From: Streptomyces termitum
GTDB taxonomy: Bacteria; Actinomycetota; Actinomycetes; Streptomycetales; Streptomycetaceae
Length of the DNA stretch: 64,000 nt
Direction of reading: 5' to 3'
Assembly: GCF_014650175.1 (NCBI RefSeq)
Contig: NZ_BMUL01000003.1
Span: 372,001 to 436,000 of the forward strand
The translations under genes and the position numbers were made by a program. The notes beneath the pieces are model-generated. The model was not told the DNA's origin and searched no databases. It was given only the letters and a program-made list of their open reading frames with translations. Shown here piece by piece: positions 37,312-46,209 of this stretch; within the stretch, counting starts at the first letter, position 1, and every line of letters begins with the position of its first letter.

Positions 37312-37400
37312 CCGGCCCCCAGGGTCGGCAACACGGGGAGTACGGGCGCTCGCCCGCCCACGACGGAACGTGACGAACCTGACTCATCGTGACATGGCGG

Positions 37401-38396
37401 TCAGCCCACGTCGGGCTGCGACACCGCGATCCCCAGCGGCGTCCGCTCGTACAGCACCTGGTGGCCGTACCGCCGCGAGGTCAGCAGCCCCGCCTCCCGC
37501 AGCACCGACAGGTGCGCCGACACCGTCGACGGCGCCCGCCCCAGCCGGTGCGCCAGCGCCGACGTGCCCATCGGCTCCGCCAGCGCGCACAGCACCTCCG
37601 CCCGCACCGGACCGAGCAGCCGCCCCAGCACCTCCGGCGTCCGCCCCCGCGCCTCCGTCCACAGCCCGCCGATGCCGCGCACCGGATACGCCACCGTCGG
37701 CTGCCACGGCGGATCGAAACCGCTCACCACCTCCGGCCAGATGAACACCGACGGCAGCAGCACCAGCCCCTGCCCGCCCAGCGCCCGCACGTGCTCGCCC
37801 CGGTACGACGTCACGCTCAGCGTCGTGGCCGCCGCGTCCCACGAGAACGACGGGTGCAGCTCCGCCAGCAGCCGCTCCAGCCCGCCCTCCGCCAGCCGGC
37901 GCGAGTGGTACGCCACGTCCGCCTCCAGCAGCGCCCGCAGCCGCGGCCACTCCGGCTCCACCAGCGCCTCCCACGCCGCTTCGAGCAGCGCCGCCAGCCG
38001 GGCCACCGCCGCCGCCGGATCCGCCAGCACCGCCCGCCCCGCCGCGCTCCTCGCCGCCCCCGGAGTGCAGGCCAGCGCCCGCGCCATGTCCGCGCCCGCC
38101 ACCACCGGGTCCGCCGCCCGCACGGCCGCGATCTCCTCCTCGAACGTGCCGGCCGGCCCCAGCGGCGGCGGGAACAGGAAGTCCGGCGAATGCCCCTGGC
38201 GCGGCATCAGCAGGTGCAGCGGCGCCAGGTCCAGCCCGCGCGCCGCCCCGGCCACCCGCCGCAGCCACGGCAGGTGGTAGCCCTGCTGATGGGGCCGGGC
38301 CAGCACCCGCACGGCCGAGTGCGTCTCCCACAGCGGCGACACGGCGAACCGGACGCGCAGCACGTCCGCCTCGCCGAAGGACAAGCGGTACGGCAC
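37401..38396 (-). CDS. ArsR-family winged-helix regulator with DUF5937 domain
   Basis: The 331-residue protein has a long N-terminal ligand-like domain (DUF5937 type; LSFGEADVLRVRFAVSPLWE). The C-terminal ArsR winged helix is ALAEPMGTSALAHRLGRAPSTVSAHLSVLREAGLLTSRR split over HTH and wing. The metal-site cysteines of classic ArsR proteins are absent. GTG 38396 fits the common start VPYRLSF. It is divergent from the MFS transporter gene 89 nt away, so repression of that exporter is the likely role. This pairing is common in Streptomyces. Confidence 0.87.
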   Translation of the reverse strand: MPYRLSFGEADVLRVRFAVSPLWETHSAVRVLARPHQQGYHLPWLRRVAGAARGLDLAPLHLLMPRQGHSPDFLFPPPLGPAGTFEEEIAAVRAADPVVAGADMARALACTPGAARSAAGRAVLADPAAAVARLAALLEAAWEALVEPEWPRLRALLEADVAYHSRRLAEGGLERLLAELHPSFSWDAAATTLSVTSYRGEHVRALGGQGLVLLPSVFIWPEVVSGFDPPWQPTVAYPVRGIGGLWTEARGRTPEVLGRLLGPVRAEVLCALAEPMGTSALAHRLGRAPSTVSAHLSVLREAGLLTSRRYGHQVLYERTPLGIAVSQPDVG

Positions 38397-38485
38397 GCCA
38401 CCGCCCCCTGACACCGGATCTCGCGAAGATTCGCCTGGAGCCGAAAGTCTAGGGCCGCGACCGCCCCCCGCCCCAAGCTCCCCCC

Positions 38486-39934
38486 ATGCCCTCGCAGCAC
38501 CCCGCCCCCTCCCCGACCCCACCGTCCGCCCCCACACCGAACCCGCACCCGCACTCGAACCCGCACCCGAACGCGGCCCCGGACCCGGCCCCGGCCCCGA
38601 ACGCGTCCCGCCCCGACGCCCCCGTGTCCGGCGCGGCGGAGCCCTCCCGACCCGAGCCCGCTCCGTCCGCGCCCGCCCCCGCCCGGCCCGGCCCCGCCCC
38701 GGGCGGCGGCCGGGACGAGGCGGCCCCCGCACCGGAGGGCGGCTACCTCGCGGTCTTCCGGGTGCGCGAGTTCCGCTTCGTCTTCGCCGCCCACCTGTGC
38801 TCGCTGCTCGGACTCGTCGTCAGCGAGATCGCGCTCACCGTCCTCGTCTACGACCTCACCCGCTCCCCGCTCCTCTCCTCCCTCACCTTCGCCCTCGGCT
38901 TCCTCCCCTACCTCCTCGGCGGCACCCTCCTCGCCGGACTCGCCGACCGGTACCCGCCCCGCCGGGTCCTCGTCGTCTGCGACCTCGTCTGCGCGGCCTG
39001 CGTCGGGCTGATGGTGGTGCCCGCCACCCCCGTCGCCGGACTCCTCGCCCTGCGCTGCGCGGCCGCCGCCGTCGCCCCCGTCTTCCAGGGCACCCGCCTC
39101 GCGACCCTCGCCGACGTCCTCGGCGACGGCGACCTCTTCGTCCTGGGCCGCTCGCTGCTGCGGATCGTCTCCCAGACCGCCCTCCTCGCCGGCTTCGGCG
39201 TCGGCGGCGTCCTCCTCACCGTCGTCCCCGCCCGCGGCGCCATCGCGCTGACCGCCGCCACCTTCCTGCTCTCCGCCCTGCTGCTGCGCCTCGGCACCGT
39301 CCGCCGCCCCGCCCGCGCCGCCGACGGCCGCCGCGAAGGACTCGCCGCCACCTGGGGCGTGCTCCGCGACCGCCGGATCCGCACCCTGATGCTGCTGTTC
39401 TGGGTGCCGCCGTTCTTCGTCGTCGCCCCCGAGGCGCTCGCCGCCCCCTACGCCGACGACCTCGGCGTCTCCACCGCCGCCCTCGGCCTCCTCATGTGCG
39501 CCCTGCCCGTCGGCACCGTCGCGGGCGAACTCCTCGCCGGCGCCGTCCTGCGCCCCGCCACCCGCTCCCGGCTGGTCGCCCCGCTGCTCGTCGCCGGCTT
39601 CCTGCCCTTCCTCCTCTACGCGCTCCGCCCCGGGCCCGCGCTCGCCGCGCTCGCCCTCGTCCTGGCCGGCGCCGCGGGCGCGTACACCCTCGGTCTCGAC
39701 GCCTGGTTCGTGGCGGCCGTCCCCGAGGAGCGGCGCGGGCGGGCGATGACCCTGATGACGGCCGGGATGATGACCGTCCAGGGGCTCGGCATGGCGGCCG
39801 CGGGCCTGGCCGCCGAGTTCGTCCCCGTCCACCTCGTCGTCGCGGGCGCCGGAGCCCTCGCCGTCCTCGCCGTCGGCGGCCTCCTGGCGACCGAAAGGCG
39901 AGACAGGGCTGACCGGCATGTGACCTGTCGGTAA
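38486..39934 (+). CDS. MFS transporter
   Basis: This major facilitator superfamily exporter has about twelve transmembrane segments from residue 95 on. The loop 2-3 motif GLADRYPPRRVL is visible. The first 85 residues are a low-complexity Pro/Asn/His/Ala tract that is unlikely to fold and lacks a ribosome site before ATG 38486. The true start may lie downstream, near the GGYLAVFRVREFRF segment. It is divergent from a DUF5937/ArsR regulator that probably controls it. Substrate unknown. A MarR gene starts 9 nt after its stop. Confidence 0.85.
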   Translation: MPSQHPAPSPTPPSAPTPNPHPHSNPHPNAAPDPAPAPNASRPDAPVSGAAEPSRPEPAPSAPAPARPGPAPGGGRDEAAPAPEGGYLAVFRVREFRFVFAAHLCSLLGLVVSEIALTVLVYDLTRSPLLSSLTFALGFLPYLLGGTLLAGLADRYPPRRVLVVCDLVCAACVGLMVVPATPVAGLLALRCAAAAVAPVFQGTRLATLADVLGDGDLFVLGRSLLRIVSQTALLAGFGVGGVLLTVVPARGAIALTAATFLLSALLLRLGTVRRPARAADGRREGLAATWGVLRDRRIRTLMLLFWVPPFFVVAPEALAAPYADDLGVSTAALGLLMCALPVGTVAGELLAGAVLRPATRSRLVAPLLVAGFLPFLLYALRPGPALAALALVLAGAAGAYTLGLDAWFVAAVPEERRGRAMTLMTAGMMTVQGLGMAAAGLAAEFVPVHLVVAGAGALAVLAVGGLLATERRDRADRHVTCR

Positions 39935-39943
39935 GGTCGGGGC

Positions 39944-40453
39944 GTGCCGAAGCCGCTCAGTCTCCCGTTCGACCCGATCGCCCGTGCCGACGAACTCTGG
40001 CAGAAGCGGTGGGGTCCGGTCCCGGCGATGTCCGCGATCACCTCGATCATGCGCGCCCACCAGATCCTCCTCGCCGAGGTGGACGCGGTCGTGAAGCCGT
40101 ACGGGCTGACCTTCGCCCGGTACGAGGCGCTGGTGCTGCTCACCTTCTCCAAGGAGGGCGAGCTGCCGATGTCGAAGATCGGCGAGCGGCTGATGGTCCA
40201 CCCCACCTCCGTGACGAACACCGTCGACCGGCTGGTCCGCTCGGGCCTGGTCGCCAAGCGGCCCAACCCGAACGACGGGCGCGGCACCCTCGCCTCCATC
40301 ACGGACAAGGGCCGCGAGGTGGTCGAGGCGGCCACCCGCGACCTGATGGAGATGGACTTCGGCCTGGGCGCCTACGACTCCGAGGAGTGCGCCGAGATCT
40401 TCGCGATGCTCCGGCCGCTGCGGGTGGCGGCGGAGGACTTCGACGAGGGCTGA
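39944..40453 (+). CDS. MarR-family transcriptional regulator
   Basis: The 169-residue MarR protein has the winged helix LPMSKIGERLMVHPTSVTNTVDRLVRSGLVAKR and wing PNPNDGRGTLASITDKG. Long flanking helices (ARADELWQKRWGPVPAMSAITSIMRAHQILL at the start) form the dimer interface. GTG 39944 follows GGTCGGGG. It lies 9 nt behind the MFS gene and may be co-transcribed with it. The ligand and target are not evident. It differs clearly from the MarR protein at 28677. Confidence 0.88.
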   Translation: MPKPLSLPFDPIARADELWQKRWGPVPAMSAITSIMRAHQILLAEVDAVVKPYGLTFARYEALVLLTFSKEGELPMSKIGERLMVHPTSVTNTVDRLVRSGLVAKRPNPNDGRGTLASITDKGREVVEAATRDLMEMDFGLGAYDSEECAEIFAMLRPLRVAAEDFDEG

Positions 40454-40540
40454 ACCCCGCCCGGACCCCGCTCTGACTCCCTCCGGACCCCGGCCGACCC
40501 CGGCGAAGATCGGCCGGAACGGGCGGTTACGCTCGGAGCC

Positions 40541-40873
40541 ATGAAATCCAGCGTGCTGACCCGCTACCGCGTCATGGCGTACGTGACCGCCGTCATGCTC
40601 CTGATCCTCTGCGGGTGCATGGTCGCCAAGTACGGTTTCGACACCGGCGAGGACGTGACCTTCGCGGTCTCCCAGGCCCACGGCGTCCTCTACATCATCT
40701 ACCTGGTCTTCGCCTTCGACCTGGGCTCCAAGGCCCGCTGGCCGTTCGGCAAGATCGTGTGGATCCTGCTCTCCGGCACCATCCCGCTCGCCGCGTTCTT
40801 CGTCGAGCGCAAGGTGGTCGCCGAGGTGAAGCCGCTGATCGGCGGCGGACAGCCGGTTCCCGCCAAGGCGTAG
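40541..40873 (+). CDS. DUF3817 membrane protein (second copy)
   Basis: The 110-residue protein has three transmembrane segments and the DUF3817 pattern KSSVLTRYRVMAYVTAVML, QAHGVLYIIYLVFAFDLG, IPLAAFFVERKVV. It follows the MarR gene by 87 nt. The paralogue at 31533-31877 shares the order of motifs (HGI/HGV-LY, FxxERK) but differs at most positions, so the duplication is old. The ATG at 40541 is the only sensible start. Function unknown. Confidence 0.86.
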   Translation: MKSSVLTRYRVMAYVTAVMLLILCGCMVAKYGFDTGEDVTFAVSQAHGVLYIIYLVFAFDLGSKARWPFGKIVWILLSGTIPLAAFFVERKVVAEVKPLIGGGQPVPAKA

Positions 40874-40994
40874 CCGGGCCGCGGCACGACGGGGGAGGGC
40901 TGGTACGGGAAGCGTCCCGCACCGGCCCTCCGCCGCGTCCGCGCACCGCCGCGGGCCGCTTCGCGGCCGTGCCCGGCACCTTCACGGGCGGACG

Positions 40995-41627
40995 TCAGCC
41001 CAGGGCGGCCACCGCGCCCAGGCCGCCGACCAGGAGGGCGGAGAGGCGGGCCACCCACTGGGCGTCGACCGGCTCGGCGCTGACCAGGGCCCGGTGCACC
41101 ACCGCGCCCGCGACCACGTCGAAGATCAGGTCGTCGATGGCGTCGGCGGTCAGCGGCTCGCGCTCCGAGGGGAGTTCGCCGCGCTCCTGGGCGCGCCGCC
41201 GGCCGTCCAGGACGAGCCGCTTCTGCCGGTCCACGATCGAGGCGCGGATCCGCTCGCGCAGCGGGGCGTCCCGGGTGGACTCGGCGACCACGGCCATCAG
41301 CGCGGTCTTGGTCTCGGGGCGTTCGAGGAGGCCCGCGAACTGGAGGACGACATGCTCGATGTCGGCCTGGAGGGAGCCCAGATCGGGCAGTTCGAGCTGG
41401 TCGAAGAGGACCGCGACGGCGTCGACGACCAGCTCGTTCTTGTTGGCCCAGCGGCGGTACAGGGTGGTCTTGGCGACTCCGGCGCGGGTGGCGACGTCGC
41501 CCATGGTGAGCTTCGACCAGCCCAGTTCCACCAGGGCCGCGCGGGTCGCCTCCAGGATGGCCTCGTCGGCCTCGGCGGAGCGGGGGCGACCGGTGCGGGG
41601 GGTGTCGGGGGTGGTGCGGCTGCGCAT
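40995..41627 (-). CDS. TetR-family transcriptional regulator
   Basis: The 210-residue TetR protein has the N-terminal helix-turn-helix LTMGDVATRAGVAKTTLYRRWANKNELV and a C-terminal ligand domain with a TetR_C-type pattern ending in LLVGGLGAVAALG. The ATG at 41627 begins MRSRTTPDTPRTGRPRSAEADEAIL split by the usual basic arm. It is divergent from the thioredoxin/TPR gene. A perfect 7-bp dyad in the gap is a candidate operator. The ligand is unknown. Confidence 0.88.
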   Translation of the reverse strand: MRSRTTPDTPRTGRPRSAEADEAILEATRAALVELGWSKLTMGDVATRAGVAKTTLYRRWANKNELVVDAVAVLFDQLELPDLGSLQADIEHVVLQFAGLLERPETKTALMAVVAESTRDAPLRERIRASIVDRQKRLVLDGRRRAQERGELPSEREPLTADAIDDLIFDVVAGAVVHRALVSAEPVDAQWVARLSALLVGGLGAVAALG

Positions 41628-41725
41628 GGACGACGACCATACCCGCCGGTAAGTAAGGCGCCAGGGGTGCGCGATGTGAGGCAGTTCACCGTAGGGGGCT
41701 CCCCCCGGCCGGGTCCGGGCCATTA

Positions 41726-41742
41726 CGCTACGACCCGTAGCG
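41726..41742. promoter_or_regulatory. Candidate TetR operator
   Basis: CGCTACG-acc-CGTAGCG is a perfect dyad with 7-nt arms (41726-41732 and 41736-41742). It lies 99 nt from the tetR-type start and about 138 nt from the thioredoxin/TPR start in the 252-nt divergent gap. Nothing else gene-like was seen in the gap. Confidence 0.5.
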
Positions 41743-41879
41743 AAAGGCTTCTCAGAGCGGCCTGAGCGACAACCATCGCACCGGGTGGGGACCCGGCGCA
41801 CACCAGGAGCGCCCTCGGGGGAGGGCGCTGTTCGGCCACGGCTTTCGGCATCCGCGCGCGGAGGGGGGAGGATGTACTC

Positions 41880-42848
41880 ATGCAGCCCCGAAACATGTCC
41901 ATGAGCGGCGTCGTCGACCTCGCCGCGGTGAAGGCGGCCGGAGAGGCCAAGACCAAGGCGGAGCAGGCGCGCGCCGAGGCCGCCCGGCACGGCGGCCCCG
42001 CGGCGGTGCCGCCCTCCGCCCTCGTGATCGACGTCGACGAGGCGGGCTTCGAGAGCGACGTGCTCCAGCGCTCCGCCGAGGTCCCGGTCGTCCTCGACTT
42101 CTGGGCCGAGTGGTGCGAGCCCTGCAAGCAGCTCGGCCCGCTCCTGGAGCGGCTGGCCGTCGAGTACAACGGCCGCTTCCTCCTCGCGAAGATCGACGTC
42201 GACGCCAACCAGATGCTGATGCAGCAGTTCGGCATCCAGGGAATTCCGGCCGTTTTCGCGGTCGTCGCCGGCCAGGCGCTGCCCCTCTTCCAGGGCGCGG
42301 TGCCGGAGGCCCAGATCCGGCAGACGCTGGACCAGCTCATCCAGGTCGGCGAGGAGCGCTTCGGCCTCACCGGGATCGTCGTGGACGCGGACGCCGAGGG
42401 CGCCGCCGGTCCCGCCGACCTCCCGGCCGGTCCGTACGACGCCCTCCTCGAAGCGGCCATGTCCGCGCTGGACGCGGGTGACCTGGCCGGTGCGGTGCAG
42501 GCGTACAAGAACGTGCTCGCGGACGACCCGCAGCACCCCGAGGCGAAGCTGGGCCTCGCCCAGGCCGAGCTCCTCAGCCGGGTGCAGGGCCAGGACCCGC
42601 AGACGGTCCGGAAGAACGCGGCGGACGATCCGGCCGACGTCGCCGCGCAGATCGCCGCCGCCGACCTCGATCTGGTGGGCGGTCACGTGCAGGACGCCTT
42701 CGGGCGGCTCGTGGAGACCGTGCGCCGCACCTTCGGCGAGGACCGGGACGCGGCGCGCGTCCGGCTCCTGGAGCTGTTCGAGGTGATCGGTCCGGACGAC
42801 CCGCGGGTGACCGCGGCCCGGCAGGCGCTGGCGCGCGTGCTGTTCTGA
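41880..42848 (+). CDS. Thioredoxin-TPR protein (CnoX/YbbN-like)
   Basis: This 322-residue soluble protein has an N-terminal thioredoxin fold (about residues 48-155) with the active site WCEPC (Cys79, Cys82). A C-terminal tetratricopeptide region follows (about 190-322) and includes EAAMSALDAGDLAGAVQAYKNVL and EAKLGLAQAELL. This architecture is that of CnoX/YbbN, a chaperone-like redox protein. Cys is retained at both active-site positions. The first 45 residues are an Ala/Glu/Lys-rich helix. The ATG at 41880 has GGAGG 8 nt upstream. A tetR-type gene is divergent. Confidence 0.9.
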   Translation: MQPRNMSMSGVVDLAAVKAAGEAKTKAEQARAEAARHGGPAAVPPSALVIDVDEAGFESDVLQRSAEVPVVLDFWAEWCEPCKQLGPLLERLAVEYNGRFLLAKIDVDANQMLMQQFGIQGIPAVFAVVAGQALPLFQGAVPEAQIRQTLDQLIQVGEERFGLTGIVVDADAEGAAGPADLPAGPYDALLEAAMSALDAGDLAGAVQAYKNVLADDPQHPEAKLGLAQAELLSRVQGQDPQTVRKNAADDPADVAAQIAAADLDLVGGHVQDAFGRLVETVRRTFGEDRDAARVRLLELFEVIGPDDPRVTAARQALARVLF

Positions 42849-42902
42849 GTGAGCGTCCGGGGCCCCGGAGCCCCTGGCGATTTGGCGACACGGTGACAAG
42901 TG

Positions 42903-42940
42903 GCGGCCGCGCTTTACCAAATCTTGATAAACGCGGCCGC
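42903..42940 (+). terminator. Hairpin after the thioredoxin-TPR gene
   Basis: Arms GCGGCCGCG (42903-42911) and CGCGGCCGC (42932-42940) enclose a 20-nt AT-rich loop, 54 nt after the stop codon. It probably terminates the upstream gene. The 584-nt gap to the next gene (42849-43432) otherwise holds two TTACT dyads and no gene. Confidence 0.55.
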
Positions 42941-42942
42941 TG

Positions 42943-43085
42943 TTACTTCCAGTAAATCGAACTCGTGGTTCTGTCCGGGTTCGACATTTCTTATGCGGAT
43001 TTTCCGCACCACACACCCCCACCCTGCGTACCCGAGTGGCGGCATCACGCCATGGCATGGTCACGCGTCCGTTACTAGTGAGTAA
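42943..43085. promoter_or_regulatory. Two TTACT/AGTAA dyads upstream of the DUF6230 operon
   Basis: TTACT-tcc-AGTAA (42943-42955) and TTACT-agtg-AGTAA (43072-43085) are two copies of the same half-site pair, with spacers of 3 and 4 nt, in the long intergenic region before the secreted-protein operon. They look like operators of a common dimeric regulator. No regulator gene of known specificity is adjacent. Confidence 0.45.
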
Positions 43086-43432
43086 TGAACCCCTTGTGCG
43101 GGCGCCGGGAATGGACCACGATCGGCCACGCTCGGTCCGAACCGCACGCCCCACCCGGGACGGCGGCGAGGGTCCCCACCGGGCGGACCGGCGCCACAGG
43201 CCGCCGGTCACGGACAGGGGGGTTCCTGCTCCCACCGGGCAGGACCTGTCCACCGGGCCGTGCGCACGCGCGGCACATGGTTGTCGCTCGGGGGTGATCG
43301 CCGGTGATCGGGACGCGCGTCCGCGCCTTCCGACGCCCCGGCGCTCTCCTTCCCGAGGACGTAGCTCTTCTCCCATCCCAGGACGGGCCCCGGGCCCTTT
43401 TTGGAGATGTACGTCCGAGAAGGAGGATTCTC

Positions 43433-44098
43433 ATGAAGTCCCAGGTTCGTGGCGGGACCAGATGGAAGCGGTTCGCCGTCGTCATGGTCCCGAGCGTGGC
43501 CGCCACGGCCGCGATCGGCGTCGGCCTGGCGCAGGGCGCGCTCGCCGCGTCGTTCAGCATCTCCGGCCAGGAGTTCAAGGTCCGGGCCGAAAGCCTCACC
43601 GGTGAGGGCTTCGTCCAGTACGGCAGCGTCGCCCAGGGCACGACCCTGGACGACAAGCCGTTCGGCGCCCCCGTCGCGGTGTCCGGCTTCAACAAGGCCT
43701 GGATCACCAAGATGTGCCAGTCGGTCGTCACGCCGAAGATCCCGCTCATCGGTGACGTCACCCTCCAGCTGAACGCGGGCACCGAGGCCGGCAAGCCGGT
43801 GTACGCCGAGGGCCTGTACCTCGACGTCTCCGACCTGAAGGCCGACGCCGAGTTCAAGAACATCGACATCGGCGTCGCGGCGGGCTCCGCCCAGCTCGGC
43901 CCCGACGGCAAGCCCATGGAGGGCCGTCCGGGCATCCAGCCGGGAACCGTCGCCAAGGCGGGCGGCTTCGCCCAGCGCGCCGAGAAGGCCCAGCTCAACA
44001 ACGTCCAGCAGAAGGCGTGGGCCACCACCGCCGCGACCTTCAAGCTCCCCAACCTGAGCCTGTCCCTGCACCGGGGCACCTCGGCGGAGTGCTTCTAG
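43433..44098 (+). CDS. Secreted DUF6230 protein
   Basis: This 221-residue exported protein has a signal peptide (basic KSQVRGGTRWKRF, then a hydrophobic core, then GALAASF). A mature beta-rich domain follows, with GEGFVQYGSVAQG, ITKMCQSVVTPKIPLIGDVTL and LYLDVSDLKADAEF. It matches DUF6230, sometimes labelled cholesterol esterase in older annotations; no lipase Ser-His-Asp motif is visible. The ATG at 43433 follows AAGGAGG. It is the first of three genes with short spacing. It is predicted to be extracytoplasmic, function unknown. Confidence 0.85.
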   Translation: MKSQVRGGTRWKRFAVVMVPSVAATAAIGVGLAQGALAASFSISGQEFKVRAESLTGEGFVQYGSVAQGTTLDDKPFGAPVAVSGFNKAWITKMCQSVVTPKIPLIGDVTLQLNAGTEAGKPVYAEGLYLDVSDLKADAEFKNIDIGVAAGSAQLGPDGKPMEGRPGIQPGTVAKAGGFAQRAEKAQLNNVQQKAWATTAATFKLPNLSLSLHRGTSAECF

Positions 44099-44213
44099 GA
44101 CCTGCCGGTCCTCCAGGGTGCGGGCCGTCGCGGCGGCCCGCACCCGCACCCGGGGCCGGGCCCCGGTGTCTTCACCTTTTTCTCAGCACCACCGCTTCCA
44201 GGGAGCTGTTTCC

Positions 44214-44813
44214 ATGAGCGCCGAGACCCTTGCCTCCCGCGAAGTCCCCAAGAAGGAGAACCGGTTCAAGGTCTGGCGGCAGACCAGGCCCTTCTGGGCG
44301 GGACTGTTCACCATGCTGGGCGGCGTGCCGATCGCCTACCTCCCGTACGGGGACATGCGGCTCGGCAACGTCACCCTCGCCATGGCGACCACCGCCGGGG
44401 CGGGAGCGCTGATCATCGGCGTCCTGCTCATCACCCTCGGTCTGACGATGTGGTTCCAGCCCGTCGTCCGGGTCTTCGCGGGCGTCGCCTCGATCGTCCT
44501 GGCCCTGGTGTCCATCCCCGTGTCGAACTTCGGCGGCCTGGTCATCGGGTTCCTCCTCGCCCTCGTCGGCGGCGCCATGTCGGCGTCCTGGGCGCCCGCG
44601 CCCCCCGTCGAGGAGACGGAGGAGACGGAGGAGGCCGCGGGGACCGGCGGGACGGCGGAGACCGGGGAGGCCGACGCGACCGGGGAGACCCGGCCCGTGC
44701 CGGCGGCGGAGGCGGAGCACGACGGAGGGCCGGAGATCCCCGCGCAGGGCGCGTACGGGATCGGCACCGAGACGACGATCGACGCCAAGGGCGGGAGGAA
44801 CAGTGCGGGGTGA
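44214..44813 (+). CDS. DUF6114 membrane protein
   Basis: The 199-residue protein has four transmembrane segments between about residues 25 and 125 (FWAGLFTMLGGVPIAYLP, LIIGVLLITLGLTMWF, then two more). An acidic Glu/Thr/Ala tail follows (VEETEETEEAAGTGG) on the cytoplasmic side. It matches DUF6114, usually encoded directly after DUF6230. The ATG at 44214 follows GGGAGC. The next gene begins inside its last 11 nt. It may anchor or export the secreted partners, an inference from operon structure. Confidence 0.85.
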   Translation: MSAETLASREVPKKENRFKVWRQTRPFWAGLFTMLGGVPIAYLPYGDMRLGNVTLAMATTAGAGALIIGVLLITLGLTMWFQPVVRVFAGVASIVLALVSIPVSNFGGLVIGFLLALVGGAMSASWAPAPPVEETEETEEAAGTGGTAETGEADATGETRPVPAAEAEHDGGPEIPAQGAYGIGTETTIDAKGGRNSAG

Positions 44814-46116
44814 CGAGACCCAGCCGGGCCTCGCGAGGAGCGGACCGCGCCACGCGGCCCCTCGCAAGACGCTGCTGAACAGGATCCAGGGCCCCGCGGG
44901 CAAGGCGATGGCGCTGGCCGCCATGCCGACCGCGGTCTTCGTGGGCATGGGCCTCGCGCCCAGTCCCGCCCTGGCCGACGAGAAGGACGTCCCCTTCGCC
45001 CCCGGCCCCTGTGTGACGCGCTCCGACGAGCCGCTCGCGGAGGAGACGACGGCCACGCCCACCGCGAAGGCCACCGAGACCGCGAAGCCGGACCCGACCG
45101 GGACCGCCGGACCGACGGCGACCCCGTCCGCCACCGCCACGCCCACCGCGTCCGCCTCCCCGGAGGCGACGGCCGGCGGCGGTGCCCGGGGACTCGCGGC
45201 CCGGAAGGCGGCGCCGACGGCCACCCCCTCGGCCACCGCCGCCCCCACCGCCACGCCCACGCCGACGAAGTCGGTGAACCCGCTCGACCCGCTGGGCGTC
45301 GGCGACGCCCTCAAGGACTTCTTCGACGGCCTGGCCCCGAAGAAGGCCCCGGCGGCGACCCCGTCCGCCACGCCGTCGCCCTCCGCCACGCCGTCCGCGT
45401 CCGCGACCCCGTCCGCCCCGGCGAAGACGCCCGCGGACGAGGCACCGGCCGCCGGGCGGAAGACGGCCGGGAAGACGGCCCGGGACCTCTCGCCCGCCGC
45501 CGAGGAGACCAAGGCGGCGATCGAGAAGGCCGCCGCCGAGGCCGGGGTGGAGGTCGAGGAGCTGCCCGAGGACGCCAAGGGCCTGGACGCCAGGCCGGAC
45601 GCCGACATACCCGACGGCGCCAAGCCCCGCTTCCCGTGCCCCGTCCCGGACCCGGCGGCGCTCGCCGCCGCCGAGGTGGAGCAGGGCATCCCGCTGCTGC
45701 CGGACGCCCCCTGGCTCCTGGAGAGCACCAAGCTCACCCTGAGCGGCCTCAAGTACCACGGCATCGTCGAGGTGCGGACCAGCAACGGCACGGTCAAGAA
45801 GGCGCTGAAGTTCACCGCGACCGGGGTGAAGATCCGCGACCTGCACCAGATCACGGAGCACTCGCCGGGACTGGTCGGCCACGTCCGCTCGAACAAGGGC
45901 GAGGAGTCGACCATCACCGGCGGCACGGTGACCATGTACACGGAGGAGCTGAAGGGCAACCTGCTCGGGATCATCCCGATCACCTTCAGCCCCGCGTCGC
46001 CGCCGCCGCTGACCATCCCCGAGCTGTTCTTCACCGGCGTGCACCTGAAGCAGGCCGGCCAGTTCGGCGGCACCCTCAAGGTGCCCGGTCTGCGCAACAC
46101 CATCGAGCCCGGCTGA
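44803..46116 (+). CDS. Secreted low-complexity protein of the DUF6230-DUF6114 operon
   Basis: The 437-residue protein has an internal signal-like hydrophobic stretch (AMALAAMPTAVFVGMGLAPSP, near residues 35-56). It then has a 200-residue Thr/Ala/Pro/Ser low-complexity linker (ATPTASASPEATAGG-like) and a conserved C-terminal domain from about residue 285. That domain has TLSGLKYHGIVEVRTSNGTVKKAL split by a turn, and FFTGVHLKQAGQFGG. The linker suggests a cell-wall-spanning stalk that displays the C-terminal domain. GTG 44803 overlaps the previous gene by 11 nt. A perfect 21-bp hairpin terminates the operon. Function unknown. Confidence 0.8.
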   Translation: MRGDETQPGLARSGPRHAAPRKTLLNRIQGPAGKAMALAAMPTAVFVGMGLAPSPALADEKDVPFAPGPCVTRSDEPLAEETTATPTAKATETAKPDPTGTAGPTATPSATATPTASASPEATAGGGARGLAARKAAPTATPSATAAPTATPTPTKSVNPLDPLGVGDALKDFFDGLAPKKAPAATPSATPSPSATPSASATPSAPAKTPADEAPAAGRKTAGKTARDLSPAAEETKAAIEKAAAEAGVEVEELPEDAKGLDARPDADIPDGAKPRFPCPVPDPAALAAAEVEQGIPLLPDAPWLLESTKLTLSGLKYHGIVEVRTSNGTVKKALKFTATGVKIRDLHQITEHSPGLVGHVRSNKGEESTITGGTVTMYTEELKGNLLGIIPITFSPASPPPLTIPELFFTGVHLKQAGQFGGTLKVPGLRNTIEPG

Positions 46117-46145
46117 TCCCGGCCCCGCCGCGGCCGGTCCTCGTA

Positions 46146-46187
46146 CGCCGGAGCCCCCGTCCTTCCGGAAGGACGGGGGCTCCGGCG
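46146..46187. terminator. Bidirectional terminator
   Basis: A perfect 42-nt palindrome (21-nt arms 46146-46166 and 46167-46187) lies between the convergent secreted-protein operon and pyk, 22 nt before the pyk stop codon. Confidence 0.88.
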
Positions 46188-46209
46188 TCGTACGGTCGCG
46201 GACCGGGGG

